A stretch of 18,783 bases of DNA from Burkholderiales bacterium. GTDB lineage: Bacteria; Pseudomonadota; Gammaproteobacteria; Burkholderiales; Burkholderiaceae_A. Under the pieces are notes generated by a model that was not told where the DNA came from, ran no database searches, and saw only the letters and a program-made list of their open reading frames with translations. Both the position numbers and the translations under genes were made by a program. The DNA lies in contig JAURFZ010000011.1 of NCBI GenBank assembly GCA_030834045.1, positions 1-18,783 on the forward strand. Direction: 5' to 3'. The stretch's first letter is position 1, and the number at the start of each line of letters is the position of its first letter. This document shows, piece after piece, positions 6,828 to 14,109 of the stretch.

Positions 6828-8090
6828 ATGTACCTCTCTGAACTCAAGGCTATGCCGGTCACCCAGCTCGTAGAGCTGGCGATCTCGCTTGAAATTGAAA
6901 ATGCCAGCAGGCTTCGCAAACAAGAACTCATGTTTGCCATTCTTAAAAAGAAAGCCAAAACCGGCGAGCAAATTTTCGGGGATGGTGTACTCGAGGTTCT
7001 GCCCGACGGCTTTGGCTTCTTGCGAGCCCCCGAGTCGTCCTACTTAGCAAGCACCGACGATATTTACTTGTCGCCCTCACAGATTCGCCGGTTTAACCTG
7101 CACACGGGCGACTCCATTGAAGGCGAGGTACGAACCCCGAAGGACGGTGAGCGCTACTTTGCCCTGGTGAAGGTTGACCGAATCAACCAACAGCCCCCTG
7201 AGGCCTCAAAAAATAAGATTCTTTTTGAAAACCTCACCCCGCTTTTCCCAGACGAGCCCCTTCGGCTAGAGCGGGAGATGAAGGGCGAAGAGAACATTAC
7301 CGGCCGTATCGTTGACATGGTCTCGCCCATTGGAAGAGGCCAGCGAGGCCTGCTTGTTGCCTCGCCGAAGAGCGGCAAAACGGTGATGATGCAGCACATT
7401 GCACATGCCATTTCTACGAATCATCCCGAGGTGGTGCTTATTGTTCTTCTTATCGATGAGCGACCCGAAGAGGTGACTGAAATGCAGCGCTCGGTGCGCG
7501 GGGAGGTGGTTGCATCTACCTTCGATGAACCCGCCACACGCCATGTGCAGGTTGCCGAGATGGTCATTGAAAAAGCCAAGAGGCTTGTGGAGCATAAGAA
7601 AGACGTGGTCATTCTGCTTGACTCGATTACACGACTGGCAAGGGCTTACAACACCGTGGTTCCAACATCGGGCAAGGTGCTGACCGGTGGCGTTGATGCC
7701 AACGCCCTGCATCGGCCTAAACGGTTTTTTGGGGCAGCCCGGAACATCGAAGAAGGCGGCTCACTGACCATTATTGCAACGGCCCTTATTGAGACCGGCT
7801 CTCGAATGGATGAGGTTATTTACGAAGAGTTCAAGGGCACGGGCAACATGGAAGTTCATCTTGAACGCAGGCTTGCTGAAAAACGCGTCTACCCTGCCAT
7901 TAATATCAATCGCTCAGGAACACGGCGTGAAGAACTTCTTATCAAGCCAGATCTTCTGCAGAAGATCTGGATTCTTCGAAAACTGCTTCACGATATGGAT
8001 GAGATTCAGGCCATGGAATTCCTGCTCGACAAGGTGCGCCAGACCAAGAACAATGCCGAGTTTTTCGACATGATGAAGCGTGGAAGTTAG
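6828..8090 (+). CDS. rho: Transcription termination factor Rho
   Basis: Hexameric RNA-dependent ATPase/helicase that ends transcription at rut-dependent sites. 420 residues and collinear with E. coli Rho (419). The N-terminal domain has the RNA-binding GFGFLR (61-66) and SPSQIRRFNL; the ATPase domain has a P-loop with Lys184/Thr185, DERPEEVTEM, VILLDSITRLARAYN and TGGVDANALHRPKRF. The P-loop reads SPKSGKT where E. coli has PPKAGKT. The ATG start has no Shine-Dalgarno and follows a C/T-rich leader. The 110-base gap after trxA holds a stem-loop and a C-rich, G-poor stretch that could serve autogenous control. Confidence 0.98.
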   Translation: MYLSELKAMPVTQLVELAISLEIENASRLRKQELMFAILKKKAKTGEQIFGDGVLEVLPDGFGFLRAPESSYLASTDDIYLSPSQIRRFNLHTGDSIEGEVRTPKDGERYFALVKVDRINQQPPEASKNKILFENLTPLFPDEPLRLEREMKGEENITGRIVDMVSPIGRGQRGLLVASPKSGKTVMMQHIAHAISTNHPEVVLIVLLIDERPEEVTEMQRSVRGEVVASTFDEPATRHVQVAEMVIEKAKRLVEHKKDVVILLDSITRLARAYNTVVPTSGKVLTGGVDANALHRPKRFFGAARNIEEGGSLTIIATALIETGSRMDEVIYEEFKGTGNMEVHLERRLAEKRVYPAININRSGTRREELLIKPDLLQKIWILRKLLHDMDEIQAMEFLLDKVRQTKNNAEFFDMMKRGS

Positions 8091-8092
8091 GA

Positions 8093-8098
8093 TATACT
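8093..8098 (+). promoter_or_regulatory. Possible -10 box for rpmE2
   Basis: TATACT immediately after the rho stop codon, about 50 bases before the L31 start. The stretch 17 bases upstream (ATGATG, inside rho) matches TTGACA in only three positions. It would let L31 be made independently of rho read-through. Confidence 0.35.
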
Positions 8099-8149
8099 CT
8101 AGAGCTTTGGTTTTTTTGAAAAAGAAGATTTTCTAAAGAAAGTTTGTCC

Positions 8150-8419
8150 ATGAAAGAAGGCATTCACCCCGGTTACCGTGAAGTGGTCTTTGTAGACCTC
8201 TCCAACGATTTTAGTTTTGTTACCCGCTCAACGGTGTCGACAAAAGAGACCATTAAGTGGAAAGACGGCAAGGACTACCCCCTTTACAAGCTCGACACCA
8301 GCTCGGAATCCCATCCTTTCTACACCGGCACCCAGAAAATGATGGACACCGCCGGTCGCGTTGAAAAGTTTCGTCAGAAGTTTGGCGCAAAGACGGGCAG
8401 CGGCGCAGCCAAAAGTTAA
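8150..8419 (+). CDS. rpmE2: 50S ribosomal protein L31, type B (zinc-free)
   Basis: Large-subunit protein L31 of the C-minus (type B) class, 89 residues. It starts MKEGIHPGYREVVFVDLS and has FVTRSTVSTKETIKW and SHPFYTGTQKMMDTAGRVEKF. It has none of the cysteines of the zinc-binding type A form, as expected for type B, which in many bacteria allows zinc sparing. The ATG at 8150 is chosen over the TTG at 8144 because it gives the canonical N-terminus; AAAGAAAG, about seven bases upstream, is a weak ribosome site. It follows rho, a common arrangement in betaproteobacteria. No zinc-uptake-regulator box was recognised, and no type A gene lies in this window. Confidence 0.95.
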   Translation: MKEGIHPGYREVVFVDLSNDFSFVTRSTVSTKETIKWKDGKDYPLYKLDTSSESHPFYTGTQKMMDTAGRVEKFRQKFGAKTGSGAAKS

Positions 8420-8461
8420 GTTCGGATTCTGGTTGGGCGCCATCTAGCCCTTGGCTGGCCC

Positions 8462-10381
8462 GTGGCGCGCTCAACCCGAACCCTAGAACTCCTTTCGCAA
8501 TGGGGGGAGTCGCGCCCCCTTCCGGGGCTTGCAGCAAGTTCGGCTACACCCTTTCCTAGATCTCTTCTAATCTGGCTAGCTGCCCTTATGGGGTTATCGG
8601 GTCTGTGGCTTCATTCGCCTTGGCAGGGGCCCGACATTGAAGCCATTGCGATGGTACGAAGCCACCTGGAGGCCCGGGAGTTTCTTGCGGCGGGCTGGCT
8701 TAGCGTCCCAAGCATTGGACAGTGGGTCATGGCCGAACAAGGGCCCTTATTTACCTGGCTCGCTGCAGGTATGGCCGTTGGTCTTGGGTTTGGCGCAGAG
8801 TTGCTCGATGCAAGCCATTGGCTAAATGCCCCCCTGCAGGTAACCGCGGCTGCGCGCCTGACTCAGCTAAGCCTCGTGCTCCTGGGGCTCTGGGCGTTGT
8901 GGAGGGCCACCTACCGCCTTGCACGCAGGCGCGAGGCGCGCCCCTTCGACCCATTGGGTATTGGTCCGGCTGGGCCCGATTTCGCCCGCACGGTTGCCGA
9001 CTGCGCTGTGCTTTTTGCTGTGGGTACCCTTGGTGCCATTGCGCGATGGCATGAGGCCGGCTCGGCCACAGGCAGTTTTGCATTGCAGGCGCTTTTACTC
9101 TGGGCCCTTGCGATGGCGCCGGAGCGGCCTCGCCGAGCGGGCCTTGGCATTGGGCTCAGTCTCACGGGGCTATTGCTAAGCGATGGCATGGCAGGTCTTT
9201 CTGCGGCAGGGCTTGGCGTGGTGCTTGTGGGCGCAGCCCTGCCGGGTTGGCGTATGACTGTTAAGGAATGGGGGGGCTGGGCAGGCCTGGTGCTCGCGAC
9301 AGGTATTGCATCGTGGGTGCTCCTTGCTGCCATGCTGCAGGAGTCGGCCGCACTAAGCCAATGGTGGCAGGCCCAGTGGTCTTTCGATGGGCCATCCCTT
9401 ACTCACGGCCCGAAGACATGGGCATGGACCTGGTGGCCCGCCTGGCCCGTTATTGCCGCCCTTTTGGTGCAGGCCTGGCGGCACCGGCTGCTTGGTCTTG
9501 CCCATTTGCAGTTGTTGCTGGTGTTGCTTGGTACAAGCCTCGTCATGGGTCTTTTGGGTGTAGGCAACGTCAACCCCACTCGAACCCTGCCCGTGGTTGC
9601 ACTGACGAGCCTTGCTGCTTTTGGGCTTCTCTCCCTTCCGCGAGGACTCTCCTCACTGATTGACTGGTTCGCAGTCACCCTCTTCTCGGGGCTTGGCATT
9701 CTCGTTTGGCTTTACTGGTCTGCCATTGAGTTTAATCAGCCCGCATTCTTTGCCGAGCGACTGGCCTTTCATGCCCCTGGCATCACACCCCAGGCAAGCC
9801 TTCTAAGCCTTCTACTTGGAACCGTTGCAAGCGGGCTTTGGATAATACTGGTCCTCTGGCGGACGCGACGGGCCGAGACAAGGCTATGGCGCCCAGTCTT
9901 GCTTACAGCCGGAGGGCTTGGCCTAAGCTGGGTTTTGTTAATGGCGTTGCTGCTGCCCGCCCTTGAAATTAACAGGGGTTATCAACCTCTAGCAGAAGAG
10001 CTTCAAGCCGCCATGGGGGCGCAGACGGCACCCTTGCAAGCACCCGACCCTTCTTTGCCCTATGACCATGCAGGCCTTAGCGATGCCCAGTGCATTGAGG
10101 CCGCTGACAACGATCTAATGGGCCAGACCCTTGCACTTGCAATGCTTGAGCCCGGCCTGCGGCCATTATCGGGTGGCCTACCCGCCAGCCTTTCCTCAGG
10201 CCCTCAAAGCGCCTTGGGCGAGCCCAGGGAAAACAAGGGCTGCCAATGGTTGCTTGTCTTTGAAGATAACTTCCGTCCAGAAACCGGGGAATGGACAATG
10301 CTTTGGCAGGGACCACGCAAACCCGGGCGAGATAATCGCGAGCGGGTTACCCTTTACGAGAGGCGAATCCCTTCGCCCTAG
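8462..10381 (+). CDS. Multi-pass membrane protein, PMT/ArnT-like glycosyltransferase
   Basis: 639 residues with roughly ten to twelve hydrophobic segments spread from about 35 to 500, then a soluble C-terminal part of about 135 residues. The first periplasmic loop after helix 1 (HSPWQGPDIEAIAMVR, 51-66) and the later EQGPLFTWLAAG (92-103) sit where PMT/ArnT-type GT-C enzymes carry their acidic loop and the KPPLFYWLxA motif. By analogy it would transfer a sugar from a polyprenyl-phosphate donor on the periplasmic side. Donor and acceptor cannot be told from sequence, and it diverges in both motifs. The GTG at 8462 is the first start after L31 and has no Shine-Dalgarno; a later start before helix 1 is possible. 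Its TAG stop overlaps that of the convergent orn. Confidence 0.75.
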   Translation: MARSTRTLELLSQWGESRPLPGLAASSATPFPRSLLIWLAALMGLSGLWLHSPWQGPDIEAIAMVRSHLEAREFLAAGWLSVPSIGQWVMAEQGPLFTWLAAGMAVGLGFGAELLDASHWLNAPLQVTAAARLTQLSLVLLGLWALWRATYRLARRREARPFDPLGIGPAGPDFARTVADCAVLFAVGTLGAIARWHEAGSATGSFALQALLLWALAMAPERPRRAGLGIGLSLTGLLLSDGMAGLSAAGLGVVLVGAALPGWRMTVKEWGGWAGLVLATGIASWVLLAAMLQESAALSQWWQAQWSFDGPSLTHGPKTWAWTWWPAWPVIAALLVQAWRHRLLGLAHLQLLLVLLGTSLVMGLLGVGNVNPTRTLPVVALTSLAAFGLLSLPRGLSSLIDWFAVTLFSGLGILVWLYWSAIEFNQPAFFAERLAFHAPGITPQASLLSLLLGTVASGLWIILVLWRTRRAETRLWRPVLLTAGGLGLSWVLLMALLLPALEINRGYQPLAEELQAAMGAQTAPLQAPDPSLPYDHAGLSDAQCIEAADNDLMGQTLALAMLEPGLRPLSGGLPASLSSGPQSALGEPRENKGCQWLLVFEDNFRPETGEWTMLWQGPRKPGRDNRERVTLYERRIPSP

Positions 10382-10986
10382 ACCGCGGTTGTACTTGGTT
10401 GCGCATCTGGCAGCGTCCCAGGCATAAGGTGCTTGCGGTAATAACGAAGCTCATCGATGGACTCCAGAATGTCGGCAAGGGCCGTGTGGGCACCCTTCTT
10501 CTCAAAGCCTTTCATAAGCGCAGGCTGCCAGCGCCGACAGAGTTCTTTTAAGGTGCTGACATCAAGGTTTCGATAATGAAAATGCGCCTCGAGGGCTGGC
10601 ATATAGCGCAACAGAAAGCGCCGATCTTGGTGAATGGTATTGCCGCACATGGGAGATTTTCCGGCGCCAACATGTTGCTTTAAAAATGCAAGCAGTTCGC
10701 GCTCGACATCGTGCTCGGCCTGGGTCGAGGCCTTCACCTTCTCAATAAGCCCCGATCGACCATGGGTGCCCTTGTTCCATGCGTCCATGGTGTCCAGGTG
10801 CTCGGCGCTTTGGTGCACCACGTAAACAGGGGCATGGGCCACGACCTGCAACTGGCTGTCGGTGACAACCACTGCAATTTCTAGAATTCGATGGGTCTCG
10901 GGGTCAAGGCCAGACATCTCCATGTCAAGCCAGACGAGGTAATCGTCGTTGGGTGCGGGCGTGCCCGAAGTGTTCTTTTCTGTCAT
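10378..10986 (-). CDS. orn: Oligoribonuclease
   Basis: 3'-5' exoribonuclease that degrades 2-5 nt RNA fragments to mononucleotides and also clears pGpG from c-di-GMP turnover. It is a DEDDh enzyme: WLDMEMSGLDP carries the first Asp and Glu, TIHQDRRFL a further Asp, and GAHTALADILESI the His and last Asp. The core ends RYYRKHLM, then a short nonconserved tail. The start is set at the ATG at 10986 (202 residues; E. coli has 181) because a -10-like TACACT lies six bases before it; an in-frame ATG at 11004 would add six residues, and neither has a Shine-Dalgarno. The gene converges on the membrane protein gene with overlapping TAG stops and diverges from the pterin dehydratase gene 68 bases away. 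Confidence 0.95.
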   Translation of the reverse strand: MTEKNTSGTPAPNDDYLVWLDMEMSGLDPETHRILEIAVVVTDSQLQVVAHAPVYVVHQSAEHLDTMDAWNKGTHGRSGLIEKVKASTQAEHDVERELLAFLKQHVGAGKSPMCGNTIHQDRRFLLRYMPALEAHFHYRNLDVSTLKELCRRWQPALMKGFEKKGAHTALADILESIDELRYYRKHLMPGTLPDAQPSTTAV

Positions 10987-10992
10987 TAACTT

Positions 10993-10998
10993 AGTGTA
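10993..10998 (-). promoter_or_regulatory. Predicted -10 box of orn
   Basis: TACACT on the minus strand ends six bases before the A of the orn ATG at 10986, so transcription would start at or next to the start codon. No good -35 match lies at 16-18 bases. Confidence 0.4.
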
Positions 10999-11041
10999 AG
11001 GCATTGGTGGGCATTGCTAGCAGGACGCAGACGACCTCCGT

Positions 11042-11047
11042 TAGACT
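11042..11047 (+). promoter_or_regulatory. Predicted -10 box of the pterin dehydratase gene
   Basis: TAGACT ends seven bases before the ATG at 11055, so the transcript would begin at or next to the start codon. The -35 position is not recognisable. Confidence 0.35.
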
Positions 11048-11054
11048 ACAGGCT

Positions 11055-11333
11055 ATGGTGCTTGAACCCAACGAAGTCATTGTCCAACTGGCAAGCCGGC
11101 AACCCTGGCGGCTTGAGGACGGCATGCTTACCTTAAGCCTGCAGCCTGAGTCTTTCGATGAGGTCTGCCGGATTGTGACGTCGATTATGCAGATTGCAAT
11201 CGACATCGATCATCACCCTGATGTCTGCTTTGGCTATCGATCCCTTCTGGTTCGAACCATTACCCATGACGAGGGCGGCATCACGTCGAAGGACTTTGAT
11301 TGCGCCGATCGCATCCTGAAGCTCATCGCGTAA
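11055..11333 (+). CDS. Pterin-4a-carbinolamine dehydratase family protein
   Basis: 92 residues, the size of PhhB/DCoH-type enzymes, which dehydrate 4a-hydroxytetrahydrobiopterin formed by aromatic amino-acid hydroxylases. The family signature is clear: DIDHHPDVCFGYRSLLVRT, with the catalytic His pair, then THDEGGITSKDFDCADRI. No hydroxylase gene is in the window, so the physiological role is open; related proteins also occur in organisms without phenylalanine hydroxylase. The ATG at 11055 is preferred over an in-frame TTG at 11004, which would run back through the promoter region. The 3' end overlaps the rsgA start by 34 bases, so the two are probably coupled. Confidence 0.88.
   Translation: MVLEPNEVIVQLASRQPWRLEDGMLTLSLQPESFDEVCRIVTSIMQIAIDIDHHPDVCFGYRSLLVRTITHDEGGITSKDFDCADRILKLIA
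11289..11293 (+). promoter_or_regulatory. rsgA ribosome binding site that decides a TTG start
   Basis: AAGGA six bases before the TTG at 11300, lying inside the end of the pterin dehydratase gene. No ATG or GTG precedes the first conserved residues of the RsgA OB fold in this frame. Confidence 0.55.
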
Positions 11334-12265
11334 TCAGCGCCCACGGCGGTCATGCCTGGGTGAGTCCCCTTACGGGCCCATTGAACAGTCAGGCCGTTCC
11401 TCTTAAAGGCCGGGCCTTAAAGCCTGTAGCGGGTGACCATGTCTTGCTTTCAGAGACGTCCGCAAGCCTCGTCGAGCTCTTACCTCGGCGAAATGCACTT
11501 ATAAGGGCGGAGTCACATCGCCAGAAAGTGATTGCAGCCAACCTTGACCTGGTTATTGTTCTTATCTCGGGCGAGCCACTTTTCGCCCCGGAGCTGATGG
11601 TGCGGCTTTTGGCAACGCTTGCATCCGAGGGCCTTCCTTACATCATTGCCCTAAACAAAACAGACCTTTCGGCAGAAAGCGGCAAGGCACGTGCAAGCCT
11701 TCAGAGCTGCCTGCCTTGGCCTTGCCTGCCTGATGCCGAAATAAGCTGCATTGAGCATGAGAGCCAAAACCCAAACCAGCAGACAGGCCCGGAGGCATTG
11801 GTGCAAGCCATTCAGGCGCGTGGATTTACAAAACCGGTGGTTGGGCTTGTCGGGCAGTCCGGCATGGGCAAATCCAGTCTGCTTAACAGGCTCATCCCTT
11901 CTGCAGGGGCGCAGACACAGGCTATTTCACAGGCCTTGCAGACCGGTCGTCACACCACAACGGTGAGTCGAGCCTACGAATGGCTGGCGGTGGATGGCTG
12001 GCTTATTGATACCCCTGGCTATCAGACCTTCGGTATTCAGCACCTTACGACCGAGGACCTTTTAGGGGCCTTTCCTGAATGGCTCGAGCTGCAGAATAAC
12101 GGCCGATGCCGCTTTTATAACTGCCAACACGATGAGGAGCCAGGCTGTGTGCTTACAGAGGCCATGAATGCAATGAGCGCACAGGGCATGCTAAGCAAAG
12201 AGCGTTACCAGCAACTTGAATTAAGACGAGGCCTTTGGAGACGCCTGGTGCACGAAATGGGCTAG
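11300..12265 (+). CDS. rsgA: Ribosome small-subunit biogenesis GTPase RsgA
   Basis: Circularly permuted GTPase that checks late 30S maturation. 321 residues. An N-terminal OB-fold (about 10-75) is followed by the permuted G domain: G4 NKTD (119-122), then G1 GQSGMGKSS (185-193), the GRHTTT switch (217-222) and G3 DTPG (237-240). The C-terminal zinc knuckle follows the CxFxNCxH..EPGC pattern with Cys270, Cys275, His277 and Cys283. The order G4-G1-G3 is the hallmark of the family. TTG at 11300 is taken as the start because of the AAGGA site six bases before it. Its TAG stop overlaps that of the convergent CobD/AmpE-like gene. Confidence 0.95.
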   Translation: MRRSHPEAHRVISAHGGHAWVSPLTGPLNSQAVPLKGRALKPVAGDHVLLSETSASLVELLPRRNALIRAESHRQKVIAANLDLVIVLISGEPLFAPELMVRLLATLASEGLPYIIALNKTDLSAESGKARASLQSCLPWPCLPDAEISCIEHESQNPNQQTGPEALVQAIQARGFTKPVVGLVGQSGMGKSSLLNRLIPSAGAQTQAISQALQTGRHTTTVSRAYEWLAVDGWLIDTPGYQTFGIQHLTTEDLLGAFPEWLELQNNGRCRFYNCQHDEEPGCVLTEAMNAMSAQGMLSKERYQQLELRRGLWRRLVHEMG

Positions 12266-13311
12266 GCCAGCCAGCGGCCCAAAGAAAATAAAAGCACCAT
12301 AAAAAACCAGACCAGCACAGCACGCCAGACAAGGCCAATGGCTGAGGCCATGGCCGAGCCATCGGGTTCTCGTAGACTGGGGCCGCTAGAAGATGAGGCG
12401 GCAAGCGCACCCTCTAGATCGTCGAGGCCCTCAACGCCCGATGGGGCATCCGGAAGGCTTAGTGCAATGCCCATAGCGCCTGAGCCCGATGCAATAAGAA
12501 CCCGCTCGGTATCGTCAGTCGACTCGGGTGCGGCCAGAACACGTGAGCGCCACAGGCCAATGGCGTCCTCAAAGTTACCCACCACCGCAAAAATGGCGGC
12601 TGTTACGCGAACAGGCAGCCAGTCAACCCAGCGAAAAGCCTGACTGGCAATGCGGCCGTGGGCGTCGTCGGCGATATTGCCCATGTCACCCGCCATCGCC
12701 TCGACATCGGGCTGATCGGCAAGCCGACTGAGTTCATTACGAGGGGCTGTCCAGGAACGAAGCAAGAGGGCACTTAGCCAGTAGGCCACAGCGCCCGAGG
12801 GTCCCGGCAGAATGACAAACCAGAAGATAACGCCAAAGACGTGCTGCTGTGCGGCCGTCATGCCAAGCCGGATGGATTCGCGCGCCACGGCAGACTCGTC
12901 ACCCCTTTGGCTCGCCGCTTGTGCAGGCAGACCCGCCTTGGACTGCTCAACCCACTGGGCCAGGGTCTGGCGGGCAGACTCAAGGTCGCCCCGCGCAAGG
13001 CAAGACTGTATTTCGCTATACCAGTGACTGAACCTACGAAAGCCCAGAGTTAAATAGAGAATAGCGGCCGTGGCAAGCAACTCGAGAATGGGATGCACCA
13101 TGCCTAAAAGCCAGACCAAGAGCAGGCTCAGGAGGGCCACACCGGCCACCACTAGGTACCAGGCGGCCCAGACGGGACCGGACTGGTCGGGTGCTGCCAT
13201 AAGCCGCACACGTCGAAGCTGGTTATTTAGCCAGTCGCGCAGAACGCTGGTTTCACGAACCGGCTGGACCTGCTCAAGCAAGAGCGCTAAAAGAAGGCTA
13301 ATAAGCGTCAT
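12262..13311 (-). CDS. CobD/CbiB/AmpE-like integral membrane protein
   Basis: 349 residues. It starts with a hydrophobic segment and LLEQ (MTLISLLLALLLEQVQPV), has hydrophobic segments at about 48-90, 155-185 and 325-348, and carries DWLPVRVTAAIFAVVGN near 230-246. This layout resembles the CobD/CbiB family, and specifically E. coli AmpE, which shares the start, the helix-turn after RSW/RAW and a DWVPVR motif. The ETVAENTVDG motif typical of adenosylcobinamide-phosphate synthases is replaced here by ESIRLGMTAAQQHVFG, and there are no other cobalamin genes nearby, so a cobalamin role is doubtful. A Ser/Asp/Gly-rich low-complexity stretch precedes the last helix. It is the last gene of the rpsP operon; its start (weak GGAAA site) is 36 bases after nudL. 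Confidence 0.75.
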   Translation of the reverse strand: MTLISLLLALLLEQVQPVRETSVLRDWLNNQLRRVRLMAAPDQSGPVWAAWYLVVAGVALLSLLLVWLLGMVHPILELLATAAILYLTLGFRRFSHWYSEIQSCLARGDLESARQTLAQWVEQSKAGLPAQAASQRGDESAVARESIRLGMTAAQQHVFGVIFWFVILPGPSGAVAYWLSALLLRSWTAPRNELSRLADQPDVEAMAGDMGNIADDAHGRIASQAFRWVDWLPVRVTAAIFAVVGNFEDAIGLWRSRVLAAPESTDDTERVLIASGSGAMGIALSLPDAPSGVEGLDDLEGALAASSSSGPSLREPDGSAMASAIGLVWRAVLVWFFMVLLFSLGRWLA

Positions 13312-13347
13312 TGGGTTTCCGTGCCGTTACATCTGGGCCCCGCCCAT

Positions 13348-14109
13348 TTAGGGGCGCATGGTCCCAAGGCACGAACTCGAGCATGAAGGGCGTTGATTCC
13401 AGGCAGCATAAAGGAAATGGTACAGGTTACGGATCATGGCTGCTGTTGCGCCCCAGATAAATTGCCCATGGACCGGAATAGCGAAGAATTCCGCAGTTCC
13501 TGTGGGCAGTTCAAGCCCTCGTCGTTCGTGGTTGGCTGGGTTCAGAACATCGGCCAGAGGCAACTCGATAAGCTCGGCCACCTCAAGGCTATCGGCCTGC
13601 AGTTCATAGCCTCCGCTGACCAGGCCAAGCACGGGCGAAACCCGAAATCCAGTCACCGTAAGGTAGTCGGGAAGCTGGGCAAGAATCACCACAGACTGAG
13701 GGCTAAGCCCCACCTCTTCGGCAGCCTCGCGCAGGGCGGTGTGGCACACCGAAGCATCTTGTGGCTCGGCTCGGCCACCAGGAAAACTGATCTGACCCGG
13801 GTGGTCCTTCATCGACTCGGGTCGACGCGTCAGTAAGACGCGCAGACCCTGAGGCGAAGGTAAGAGTGCAATAAGCACAGCCGCGGCAACGGGGTCCTTA
13901 ACTTCGACAAGTCTTCGACCCCGATCGGCTAAGACCTCGGGGGTCCAGGCTGGAAAGGGGCGAAGGTGTTCACAGTAGGTTTTAAGCTGAAGCAGGAACT
14001 CAGCCGCCAGCGCCTCCGAAGGAAGCGGCTGATGGCTGGCAAGAGGCAGCCGCGATGCGGACTGCGGGTCGAAAACGCTAGTTCTCCGGGACTGCAGCGG
14101 GAGCCTCAT
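13348..14109 (-). CDS. CoA pyrophosphatase-like Nudix hydrolase (NudL type)
   Basis: 253 residues. Matches the NudL/YeaB group, which hydrolyses CoA to 3',5'-ADP and phosphopantetheine: the UPF0035 motif LLTRRPESMKDHPGQISFPG (about 92-111) leads straight into the Nudix stretch ALREAAEEVGLS (125-136). Later come DYLTVTGFRVSPVLG and FIWGATAAMIRNLY, both typical of the group. As in E. coli NudL, the first Nudix Gly and Glu are displaced relative to the general consensus. The ATG at 14109 overlaps the rplS end by 32 bases and has only a weak AGG before it. The frame is open further upstream, but that stretch is the complement of rplS in the wrong frame. The cytosolic substrate is inferred from the family. 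Confidence 0.9.
   Translation of the reverse strand: MRLPLQSRRTSVFDPQSASRLPLASHQPLPSEALAAEFLLQLKTYCEHLRPFPAWTPEVLADRGRRLVEVKDPVAAAVLIALLPSPQGLRVLLTRRPESMKDHPGQISFPGGRAEPQDASVCHTALREAAEEVGLSPQSVVILAQLPDYLTVTGFRVSPVLGLVSGGYELQADSLEVAELIELPLADVLNPANHERRGLELPTGTAEFFAIPVHGQFIWGATAAMIRNLYHFLYAAWNQRPSCSSSCLGTMRP

Noticed and set aside
8109..8134. T-run and A-run after rho as an intrinsic terminator
   Set aside because: Pairing would be A-T only with no GC stem, too weak to call.
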